Shown here: positions 20,025 to 27,732 of the stretch, in pieces
How the letters are laid out: each line of letters begins with the position of its first letter
How positions within the stretch are numbered: position 1 is the first letter of the stretch
Assembly (NCBI GenBank): GCA_963775185.1
Contig: CAVZIE010000046.1
Span: 124,001-188,000 of the forward strand
DNA length: 64,000 nt
Source: JAPSGB01 sp963775185
GTDB taxonomy: Bacteria; Myxococcota_A; Polyangia; Polyangiales; Polyangiaceae
Direction: 5' to 3'
The notes under the pieces: generated by a model
Database searches by the model: none
Seen by the model: only the letters and a program-made list of their open reading frames with translations
What the model was told of the DNA's origin: nothing
Made by a program: the position numbers and the translations under genes

Positions 20025-21518
20025 ATGGGCGGTGTGCCCGGTCTACGCATCCGGAGCGTCAACGCAGAGCAGGTTCGCGGCAACGGCCGCTACGTCCTTT
20101 ATTGGATGATCGCGTACCGGCGCGCGACCGACAACTTCGCCCTGGACCGCGCCATCGAACACGCCCGCGCGCTGGCGCTGCCGCTGGTCGTGCTCGAAGC
20201 AATCCGCGTCGAGCACCGCTGGGCGAGCGAGCGCATCCACCGCTTCGTGCTCGACGGAATGGCGGACAACGCCGAGCGCTTCGCCGCGTCGCGCACGCTC
20301 TACCACCCGTACGTGGAACCGACGCCCGGCGCCGCGGCGGGGTTGCTGGAGGCGCTCGCTGCCGACGCCGCGGTCGTCGTCACCGACGATCATCCGGGCT
20401 TCTTCCTGCCACGCATGGTCGCCGCAGCGGCGCAACGCGTCCCGGTCCTGATGGAAGCCGTGGACTCGAACGGGCTCTTGCCGCTGGCGGCGACCGACCG
20501 CGTGTTCCGTCGCGCCTACGACTTCCGGCGCTACCTCCAGCGCGAGCTTGCGCCGCACCTCGACCAGATGCCGTCCGCCGATCCGTTCGCAGGAGCGCCA
20601 CTCGCGCCCGCGCCCCGGCTCTCGCCAGGCATCGAGCAGCGCTGGCCGCGCGCCGCACCGGCAAGCCTGCAAGACTTCGATCTGGCTCGGCTGGCGATCG
20701 ACCACACGGTTGGCGCGCTGGCGATCCGCGGCGGGGGCACCGCGGCCGGCGCCGCCCTCGACGCGTTCGTGTCGCGCCACATCGATCGCTACCACGAGGA
20801 CGGACGCCATCCGGATCTCGAGACCAGCAGCAAGCTGTCGCCGTGGCTGCACTTCGGGCACATCTCGCCACACCGGGTGTTCTCCGTCGTCGCGGCGCGC
20901 GAGGGCTTCTCCACCGCGTCCCTGGGCGCGCACGCGGGCGGACAGCGCGAGGGCTGGTGGAACATGGGCCCGGGCGCCGAGGCCTTCCTGGAGCAGCTGG
21001 TCACCTGGCGCGAGATCGGCTTCAACCTCGCGTCGCGCCGCCCGGACTACGATCGCTACGACCAGATCCCGGACTGGGCGAAGCGCACCCTCGACAAGCA
21101 CGCTCACGACCCGCGCGAGCACCTCTACACGCTCGAGCAGCTCGCCGCTGCCGACACCGACGACGAAATCTGGAACGCCGCGCAGCGGCAGCTCGTCGCG
21201 CAAGGCACCATCTATAACTCGCTGCGCATGCTGTGGGGCAAGCGCGTGATCGCCTGGGCGGATCACCCGCGCGACGCCGCCGCGATGCTGGTGGACCTGA
21301 ACGACCGCTACGCGATCGACGGTCGCGATCCGAACAGCTACAGCGGCATCTTCTGGTGCTTCGGCCGCTACGATCGCGCCTGGGGCCCGGAGCGTCCCAT
21401 CTACGGCACCGTCCGCTACATGACGAGCGCGAGCACGCGCCGCAAGCTGAAGATGACGGAGTATCTGCGGCGTTGGGGAAGCCCGGGCCACGTCCCGGAC
21501 GAGAGGGGCGCGAGCTAG
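20025..21518 (+). CDS. phrB: class II cyclobutane pyrimidine dimer photolyase
   Basis: A 497-residue FAD-dependent enzyme that uses blue light to split UV-induced pyrimidine dimers. Class II signatures are visible: an N-terminal YVLYWMIAYRRATDNFAL (antenna and Rossmann-like domain), SSKLSPWLHFGHISPHRV, WREIGFN, the tryptophan-rich QGTIYNSLRMLWGKRVIAW and the C-terminal DPNSYSGIFWCFGRYDRAWGPERPIYGTVRYMTS flavin and DNA-contact region. Length fits the family. ATG 20025 gives a short leader before the conserved start; a start at 20040-20060 is also possible. It converges with the endonuclease V homologue, leaving 28 bp between the stops, so two DNA-repair genes lie side by side. Confidence 0.95.
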   Translation: MGGVPGLRIRSVNAEQVRGNGRYVLYWMIAYRRATDNFALDRAIEHARALALPLVVLEAIRVEHRWASERIHRFVLDGMADNAERFAASRTLYHPYVEPTPGAAAGLLEALAADAAVVVTDDHPGFFLPRMVAAAAQRVPVLMEAVDSNGLLPLAATDRVFRRAYDFRRYLQRELAPHLDQMPSADPFAGAPLAPAPRLSPGIEQRWPRAAPASLQDFDLARLAIDHTVGALAIRGGGTAAGAALDAFVSRHIDRYHEDGRHPDLETSSKLSPWLHFGHISPHRVFSVVAAREGFSTASLGAHAGGQREGWWNMGPGAEAFLEQLVTWREIGFNLASRRPDYDRYDQIPDWAKRTLDKHAHDPREHLYTLEQLAAADTDDEIWNAAQRQLVAQGTIYNSLRMLWGKRVIAWADHPRDAAAMLVDLNDRYAIDGRDPNSYSGIFWCFGRYDRAWGPERPIYGTVRYMTSASTRRKLKMTEYLRRWGSPGHVPDERGAS

Positions 21519-21546
21519 CGGCGGCGACACGGCGTTCGCGACGGCA

Positions 21547-22056
21547 CTAGGGCGCGAGCGCGTCGCGGCACAGCCGGTCCGCGCGCTTGAGCAACGTCGG
21601 GATGCGGTGCGCGCCGTGCATCGCGACGACCCACTGGGCGGCGCGTGCGGGATCGACGCCGGCAGCGGTGACGTAGAGCGGGCGACGGCTGCCGCCGCGG
21701 GTCACCGCGATGGCGTGCGTCGCGCCGGCGAACGCGCTCTTCGCGACGCCGATCACGGCCGTGCGCCGCCCCGTGGCCTCGTACAGGTGCGCGCCCAGGC
21801 CGGGCTTGCCCGCCGCGTCGAGCCAGACGTAGGCGTCGATCACGATCGCGTCCGGCGCCGCGTCGAGCTGGCCGAGCAGCTCGACGATCCCGGGCAGCTC
21901 GCGCAGATGAAGCCGCCCCGGCACGTACGCCGACGCCGGCCCGGCGCTCGCGTGGATGACCTCGCGCACGGCCTTGCCCGCGGTCCAGTCGTCGAACAGC
22001 ACGCCGGCCGTCGCGGCGCGATCCGCGACGTGTTGGGTGTCGGTGACGAGGAACAT
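21547..22056 (-). CDS. short endonuclease V family protein
   Basis: A 169-residue homologue of endonuclease V, which cuts DNA or RNA beside deaminated adenine (inosine). Visible family features: the first metal aspartate in MFLVTDTQH (D6), YVPGRLHLRELPGI (the YxPGxLxxRExP wedge motif with its Glu), VIDAYVWLD (second Asp) and GVAKS with the conserved Lys. The C-terminus, LYVTAAGVDPARAAQWV and PTLLKRADRLCR, also fits. It is about 50 residues shorter than E. coli Nfi; such short forms occur in other bacteria. The ATG at 22056 puts D6 at the usual distance from the start. Confidence 0.8.
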   Translation of the reverse strand: MFLVTDTQHVADRAATAGVLFDDWTAGKAVREVIHASAGPASAYVPGRLHLRELPGIVELLGQLDAAPDAIVIDAYVWLDAAGKPGLGAHLYEATGRRTAVIGVAKSAFAGATHAIAVTRGGSRRPLYVTAAGVDPARAAQWVVAMHGAHRIPTLLKRADRLCRDALAP

Positions 22057-22084
22057 GCTGGAGTCTATCGGATGGCGGGCGGAA

Positions 22085-22104
22085 TGCCGGTCCGGCTCGG
22101 ACCC
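22085..22104 (+). repeat. dispersed 20-bp element, divergent promoter region
   Basis: TGCCGGTCCGGCTCGGACCC, a few mismatches. It lies between the divergent starts at 22056 and 22253. Confidence 0.6.
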
Positions 22105-22252
22105 CGGCGCGTGCGATATGGCGGAAAAATTCCAGCATAGACGGCCTTCTGATAGACGGCGGGCCGCGCCCCCACCTATCTCGTGCGAAGATTGCAGGCC
22201 CCGAGGTCGCGGCAGCTCGCGATCCGAGGGTAGAATCGTTGATGGGGATTCG

Positions 22253-24296
22253 TTGACGAACGACGCGACACGCCCGGGCTTGAGCTCGACCCAGGATGTG
22301 GGCCGGTACCAGCTCGTGTGCGAGCTGACGAAGAGCCAGCTCGGGGCGCTGTGGGTCGGCCAAAATGGCGAGGATCTGGCGTGTATCCGCCGGGTTCCGA
22401 AGACCGGCATCGCCGACGCGCAGCTCGACTGGCTTTCGGAGGTCGGCTTCTGGGCCATGGAGCTCGAGCACCCGAACGTCGCGGCGCCGATGGACGTCGT
22501 GATGACGGACGCCGAGCTCGCCGTGGTGAGCGGATATACCGAGGGGGAGTCGCTGCGATCGCTGCTCCGGCTGGCGTCGTTCAAGCGCAAGCCGATGCCG
22601 GCGGCGATCGCGCTCCGCGTCGCGAAAGACGCGCTCGAGGCGGCGGCATTCGCCGAGTCGCACGAGGACCGGCCGTCGCTCGGCGGGAGCTACGCGTTCG
22701 GCGGGCTGGTGCCGGACAGCGTGCTCGTCGGTCGCGACGGCACGACGCGCTTGCTCGACGTGGGTCTGGCCGGCGTGATCGCGCGCATCGAGTCGATGGC
22801 GCGCCACCCGGAGATGGCCGCCTACGCCGCGCCCGAGCTCCTGGACGGGGGCGACATCGATCGCCGCGCGGACGTGTTCAGCGCCGGCGTGATGCTGTGG
22901 GAGATGGTGTGCGGCCGTCGCTTGTTCGTCGGGGCGAACCACGCCGCGGTGTCCGAGCGCGTGAAGTCGCTGGCGATTGCGCGCGCGGATGCGTCCAAGC
23001 CGATCGGCGGCGACCCGGTTCCCGCGGCCGTGGCGGATTCTGATCGCGCGCGCGCTGGAGCGCGAACCCGCCGCGCGCTTCGATGGCGCGGCGGCCATGC
23101 TGGAGGCGCTCGCCGCGCTGGGGAGCGACGCGATCGCCGCCCCGGAGGACGTCGCGGCGTTCGTCGAAGAGCTCGCCGGCACGCAGCTGGCGATGCGCCG
23201 CAAGATGGTCGAGCGCAAGACCAGCTCGGCGACGCCGGCGGCGCCCCCTGCCGCGGCCGCGCACCCGCCGCCGCGCGCGCCGAAGCCCACGCTGCTCGGC
23301 GTGGCGCCACCGCCGCGCGCGCCGAAGCCCACGTTGCTCGGCGTGGCGCCGCCGCCCGTCGCGCCCCCGAAGCGCGACTCGATCCACCCCGACGTGCTCG
23401 ACGAGCCGGACGACGGCGACGCACCGATCGACGTCGCGCTCGACGACGCGGACAGCGCGCGCTTCGCGTCCGAGCCGCCCACCGTCCCGATCGGCGAGCC
23501 GGCGGCGCACTTCACGACCGAGCCGCCGACCCTTCCCACGTCGAAACCGCTCGCCATGGATGGCCCGCCGGTCGACGTCCCGCCGCCCCCGGCGTCGGTG
23601 CTCGAAGCCGCGGAGCTCGAGCTTTCGCCGATCCCGGCGGCGCCGGACAGCATCGAGCCGACGACGCTCCGGCGTCCCCCGACGCGCACGGCGCCCGCGA
23701 CCGAGGCGACGGAAGCGCCGGCGCCCGAGGACGTGGCCGCCGACGCGCCGGCGCCCGCGGCGACGGAAGCGCCCGCTGCCGCAGCGGATGCGGGAACCGG
23801 CCTGGCCGCGCCGGCGCCGGTCGCGGCGCTCGAGCCCGCGACGCTCGAATCCGGAGACGACGACGACGAGATCGAAGCGCCGCCGCAGAGCGCAATACTC
23901 GAGCGGCGCAAGCGCGCGCAGAAGCTGGTGATCGGCGTCGTCGGCGGGATGGCGGCACTGATCCTGCTCGCGCTGATCCTGTCCGCGGTGCGCAAGTCGG
24001 GCAAGGCGAGCGAAACGCCGGTCGCGGCGCCGAGCGCCGTCGCCGCGAAGCCGGCGCCCCCGCCCGCGACCGCGACCGCGGCCGCGACCGTCGCCGAACC
24101 TGCGCCGACGGCGGAGCCGAGCGCGAGCGCCGCCGAGGCCGAGTCCGCGACGCCGCCCGAAGCGTCCGCATCCGCGCAAGAGCCGGTGGCCGAGCAAGCG
24201 CCCGCTGCTGCCGCACCGAAGGTTGCCGCTCCGGCATACGTCGCGCCGCGCCGCAAGCCGAAGCCCAAGCACAAGTTCACGCCCAGCGGCATCTGA
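22253..24296 (+). CDS. membrane pseudokinase (Ser/Thr kinase fold), one +1 frameshift
   Basis: Corrected length is about 680 residues. The TTG at 22253 (MTNDATRPG) follows a GGGG; a GTG about 45 bases on is an alternative. Residues 18-265 have the protein-kinase fold, but the key residues are gone. The glycine loop is ELTKSQLGALW, the VAIK lysine position reads CIRRV, the catalytic HRD position reads GGLVPDS and DFG reads DVG. It still has APELLDGGDIDRRADVFSAGVMLWEMV of the C-lobe. A Pro/Ala-rich linker (with the tandem motif PKPTLLGVAPPP) leads to a single TM helix (about residues 560-582) and a Lys-rich end. A +1 change near 23037 (GTGGCGGATTCTG) is cured by dropping one base. It is followed after 14 bp by its TPR partner. 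Probably an allosteric or binding receptor, not an active kinase. Confidence 0.75.
23264..23355 (+). repeat. tandem PKPTLLGVAPP motif in pseudokinase linker
   Basis: Two near-identical copies about 42 bp apart encode PRAPKPTLLGVAPPP. The second copy differs mainly at third positions. It is a short linear motif with a central threonine in an otherwise low-complexity linker. Confidence 0.6.
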
Positions 24297-24310
24297 TCGG
24301 GAGAAGCACC

Positions 24311-25312
24311 ATGATCGACTGCAGACGCCGGACACGCTCGATGATCGCGACGCTCGCGTTGTTCGCCGCACCGGGCGCTGCGTGGGCCGCCGGCGCGCCG
24401 GTCGCGACCGCGACGGACGCCCAGAAGCAGGACGCGCAAACGCATTTCGAAGCGGGCATGAAGGCGCACGACGCCGGCGACAAGGACAAGGCGTTGGCCG
24501 AGTACCAGGCCTCGTACGACGCGGTCGCGAGCCCGAACTCGCACCTGCTGGTCGCACGCACGCTGGCGGAGCTCGGCCGCTCCGCGGAGGCGTACGCGGC
24601 CTACGACCAGACGGCCGCGGAGGCGCAGCAAGCCGCGCAGGCCGACCCGAAGTACAAGAACGCCGCGGACGCAGCGACCACCGAGCGCGACGCGCTGCGC
24701 GCGAAGATCGCGCTGCTACAGATCACGGTCACGGGAGCCGGCCCGGGCGACACCCTGGAGGTCGGCGGTCGCAGCGTCGAGCAGGCCGACTGGAGCAAGC
24801 CGGTGCCGGTGATGCCGGGCAGCGTCCAGGTCGTGCTCCACACGCAAGCCGGCGCGAACGTCGCGAAGAGCGTGGACGCAACGGCCGGCGGCAGTCCGAC
24901 GCTGGAGATCTCCGCCGCGCCGCCCGCGCCGGCACCGGCGCCGGCACACGCGGACGCCGCCGTCACGACTCAAGGCATGGACAAGCGCACGCTGGCGTAC
25001 ATCGCCGGCGGCGTGGGCGTGGCGGGCATCGCGACGTTCGCGATCTTCGGCGCGATGAACAACGCCAAGTACAGCGATCTCCAGAGTGCCTGCACGAACA
25101 ATGCGTGCCCACCGGACAAGCAGAGCGAGGCCGACACCGGGCGCACCTACCAGACGGTCGCGAACGTCGGGCTGGTCGTCGGCGTGATCGGCGTCGGCAG
25201 CGGCGTGGCGCTGTATCTGCTCGACCGCCACGAACGCAAGGAACAGAGCGCGCGACGCACACCACAGATCTACGTCGGGCCGCGGTCCGTCGTCGTCCGG
25301 GGGAGCTTCTGA
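24311..25312 (+). CDS. exported TPR protein with two TM helices and a Cys loop
   Basis: A 333-residue protein. The ATG at 24311 follows GGGAGAAGCACC. A signal peptide (MIATLALFAAPGAAWA) precedes TPR-like helices (AQTHFEAGMKAHDAGDKDKALAEYQASYDAV) and a beta domain resembling PEGA-type repeats (VEVGG-like segments, VMPGSVQVVLHTQAG). Two TM helices (about 235-258 and 285-308) flank a loop with CTNNACPPDKQSEADTGRT. The protein at 56687 has the same layout and a matching loop, CPNNVCTNTDDRDKHEQGRT. Both follow a kinase gene, so this pair is a recurring cassette. The likely role is periplasmic sensing linked to the kinase-fold partner. Confidence 0.8.
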   Translation: MIDCRRRTRSMIATLALFAAPGAAWAAGAPVATATDAQKQDAQTHFEAGMKAHDAGDKDKALAEYQASYDAVASPNSHLLVARTLAELGRSAEAYAAYDQTAAEAQQAAQADPKYKNAADAATTERDALRAKIALLQITVTGAGPGDTLEVGGRSVEQADWSKPVPVMPGSVQVVLHTQAGANVAKSVDATAGGSPTLEISAAPPAPAPAPAHADAAVTTQGMDKRTLAYIAGGVGVAGIATFAIFGAMNNAKYSDLQSACTNNACPPDKQSEADTGRTYQTVANVGLVVGVIGVGSGVALYLLDRHERKEQSARRTPQIYVGPRSVVVRGSF

Positions 25313-25313
25313 G

Positions 25314-26072
25314 ATGACACGCACCATCGCAATCTTCTCGACGTCGGCTGCGCTGCTGCTCGCCGCGATCGGCTGTACCAACGACTACGGTCAATACAAC
25401 TTCAGCGAAAGCGGCACGGGTGCGACCGGTGGAACCGGAGCGACCGGTGGCACCGGCGGCGGCGCGAGCGGAACCGGCGGCGCGAGCGGAACCGGCGGCG
25501 CGAGCGGAACCGGCGGCGCGAGCGGAACCGGCGGCGCGAGCGGAACCGGCGGCGCGAGCGGAACCGGCGGCGCGAGCGGAACCGGCGGCGCGAGCGGAAC
25601 CGGCGGCGCGAGCGGAACCGGCGGCGCGAGCGGGACCGGCGGCGCCACCAGCTGCCAGCCGAACGAGAACCTGTGCGGCGGCACGTGCATCGCGAACAAC
25701 GACAGCAACAACTGCGGCGGCTGCAACAACGACTGCACGCAGCAGGGCAGTGGCAGCGGCTTCCGCTGCCTCAACGGCGGCGTGTGCGGCTGCACCTCGG
25801 GCTTCCGCTGCGGCGGCAGCAACGGCGGCGGCACCTGCAACAACGGCGTGTGCTCGTGCGGCGGCACGGATTGCGTCGCCGGCGAGTCGTGCCAGCGCGT
25901 GGCCGGCACCCCGACGTGCTCGTGCAACGACGGCCAGGCGTGCAACGCCGGCGAGACGTGCTGCCAGACGCCCGGCGGCTGCTTCAATCTCGACAGCGAT
26001 CCGGCCAACTGCGGCGGGTGCGGCCACGCCTGCGACTCCGGCCAGAACTGCACCAACGGCGTCTGCGGCTGA
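25314..26072 (+). CDS. Cys-rich repeat lipoprotein
   Basis: A 252-residue lipoprotein starting one base after the stop of the TPR gene, so translated with it. The signal ends in IGC (lipobox LAAIGC). Ten six-residue repeats (ASGTGG) follow, encoded by an 18-bp tandem repeat. The C-terminal 140 residues hold over 20 cysteines in short EGF-like spacing (CGGTCIANNDSNNCGGCNND, CSCNDGQACNAGETCC, DPANCGGCGHACDSGQNCTNGVCG). The last motif resembles the C-terminal pieces of the phosphoesterase at 42707. A structural or adhesive surface protein is likely; no enzyme domain is seen. Confidence 0.85.
   Translation: MTRTIAIFSTSAALLLAAIGCTNDYGQYNFSESGTGATGGTGATGGTGGGASGTGGASGTGGASGTGGASGTGGASGTGGASGTGGASGTGGASGTGGASGTGGASGTGGATSCQPNENLCGGTCIANNDSNNCGGCNNDCTQQGSGSGFRCLNGGVCGCTSGFRCGGSNGGGTCNNGVCSCGGTDCVAGESCQRVAGTPTCSCNDGQACNAGETCCQTPGGCFNLDSDPANCGGCGHACDSGQNCTNGVCG
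25461..25640 (+). repeat. 18-bp tandem repeat, ten copies
   Basis: Ten copies of an 18-bp unit (GGCGCGAGCGGAACCGGC) encode the ASGTGG linker of the lipoprotein. The units are almost identical, which suggests recent expansion and length variability. Confidence 0.9.
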
Positions 26073-26079
26073 TCGGGTC

Positions 26080-26099
26080 TGCCGGTCCGGCGCGGAACC
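26080..26099 (+). repeat. dispersed 20-bp element, perfect copy
   Basis: TGCCGGTCCGGCGCGGAACC, exact consensus. It lies between convergent stops at 26072 and 26125, followed by GCGCCGGACCG, which can pair with it in a partial hairpin. Confidence 0.9.
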
Positions 26100-26124
26100 G
26101 CGCCGGACCGTGCGCGCGGCACGC

Positions 26125-27555
26125 TCAGCCCGGAGAGAACGCGATCGGGTAGCTCACGGTGACGATGCCGTTCTGTGGCGCGGGGAACGACAGGCCGTAG
26201 TAGGCGCGGACGACGCACGAGACGACGCCGCTGTCGGGCAGATCGCTGCCGCCGTTGCTCGCGTTCGAGACGCTGCCGTCGCGAGCGATCACGAAGCGCA
26301 CCGCGACGCGGCCGGCCAGGTTCGGGTTGGCGCGGAGACCGGTCTCGTAGCACTGGCGGAAGCGCCCGAAGTTCTGCCGCACCACGCGCTGGATCACGCC
26401 GGGCGGCAGCGTGCCGACCATGGTGGTTTCTCCTGGGCGCACCTGTGGCGCGTGCGGATCGTGACCCGGACCGCCTGTGTTCGCGACGAACCGACCAAAC
26501 CCACCCAGGCCGGGACACACGTCCTTGCCACAGGTGCCGACCTGGCCGAGCCCGACGCCCTCGCCGCGGCCGCCGCCTCCGGCGCCGGTGCCGCTCAGGC
26601 CGAGGCCGCCGCTGCCGCGCGCTTCGCCCAGCTCCGGGCCCCACATGTTGCCCTGTGCGCTCGCGTCGTCGTTGCCGAGCGCGCTGTCGCGGCCCCACGG
26701 CGCGGTCGGCGCGTTGGCGTCGCCGGCGATGTTGTTCAGGATGCCGATCATGCCGAAGCTCGCGGCGTCGCGCAGCGCCGCCTCGCGCGCCAGGTGCGGA
26801 TCGGGGTTCTCCTTCGGGCCCTTGATGCCGAAGCGGCGGTTCGCGACCGCTGCCGTCGGCTTGCCCATGGCGCCGTCCGCGCCCGTCGCAGCGGCACCGC
26901 TCGCAGCGCCGGACGTCTGTGCGGGCGCGTCCGGCGTGCTCACCTGCTCGGCCTCGCGCTCGCGCTCGGCCGAGGCCGCCAGGTAGCGCTGCGCGTCGTA
27001 GGCGCGATCTTGTTCCGCGCTGGCGTCGTCGGCCAGGCCGAGCGCCGGCGTGAAGAAGGCCATCGCGCCGACGAAGGCCGCGGCCATCGCGCTCGCGAGG
27101 CCGAACGACAGCGCCGTGGAGCGCGTAGCGCCGAACGCGCGTCGCGTCGTGGGCTTGCCGGCGCAGGTCGCGGTCACGCGCACGACGATGCCGCCCAGCG
27201 TGATCTCCGAGCGCTCGCCGGCGGCGAGCGCCTGCTTGCCGACGTGCGGCACGCCGTCGATGATCTCGATCAACTGCGCGCGGCTCGCGCCGATGTGCTG
27301 CGCCGGCAGGATGAAGTCGCAGGGCGCGTCCGACGTCGACGCCTCGCCCACGCTGAACGCCCGCGGCGGCGTCAGGTGCGCGACGTGCAGCACCGTGTCG
27401 CCCCACAGGATCATCACCTCGAGGGACGGCACACCGGGCAGCTCGCACTCGGACGCCTCGACCGCCGGCGCGGTCTTGACCATCGCGTAGCCGGTCGGCT
27501 CGTCGCCGTGGCGGAAGGGATCGATGAACGGCGTGTCGTAATGGAACTGGGCCAT
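26125..27555 (-). CDS. AgmX/PglI family protein
   Basis: A 476-residue protein of the AgmX/PglI type, named for adventurous gliding and related envelope functions in myxobacteria. The ATG at 27555 follows GAGGAGAGGTACGCCC. The N-terminal ~150 residues are beta-rich, with the family pattern WGDTVLHVAHLTPPRAFSVGE and HVGKQALAAGERSEITLGG. A single TM helix (about residues 165-190) precedes a Gly/Ala/Asp-rich periplasmic linker with two Cys (CGKDVCPG). The C-terminal domain, VIQRVVRQNFGRFRQCYETGLRANPNLAGRVAVRFVI, is the TonB-like AgmX/PglI domain. It probably spans the inner membrane and reaches the periplasm. The partner and any energy source are unknown. It converges with the Cys-rich lipoprotein. 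Confidence 0.85.
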   Translation of the reverse strand: MAQFHYDTPFIDPFRHGDEPTGYAMVKTAPAVEASECELPGVPSLEVMILWGDTVLHVAHLTPPRAFSVGEASTSDAPCDFILPAQHIGASRAQLIEIIDGVPHVGKQALAAGERSEITLGGIVVRVTATCAGKPTTRRAFGATRSTALSFGLASAMAAAFVGAMAFFTPALGLADDASAEQDRAYDAQRYLAASAEREREAEQVSTPDAPAQTSGAASGAAATGADGAMGKPTAAVANRRFGIKGPKENPDPHLAREAALRDAASFGMIGILNNIAGDANAPTAPWGRDSALGNDDASAQGNMWGPELGEARGSGGLGLSGTGAGGGGRGEGVGLGQVGTCGKDVCPGLGGFGRFVANTGGPGHDPHAPQVRPGETTMVGTLPPGVIQRVVRQNFGRFRQCYETGLRANPNLAGRVAVRFVIARDGSVSNASNGGSDLPDSGVVSCVVRAYYGLSFPAPQNGIVTVSYPIAFSPG

Positions 27556-27732
27556 GGGCGTACCTCTCCTCGGTGATGTCCCGTCGCTGCGCCCGCCCGG
27601 GCGGCCGTCGGAACTCGTCGCTTGAATTGACACGCGCGAGGCGCCGCGGGTTCCGCGAAAAGCGCCGGGGCCCGGACCGAGCGGAATTTTCCACCACTTG
27701 CGCAGGGTTGGACGCCTCGGCACGATGCGCCC

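Noticed and set aside
17960..21217. Plus-strand frame over 1,000 codons long
   Set aside because: It overlaps the lipoprotein and the photolyase, both with clear signatures; no domain in this frame.
25461..25640. Possible CRISPR-like array
   Set aside because: The units are contiguous 18-bp tandem repeats in a coding frame with no spacers, so not CRISPR.
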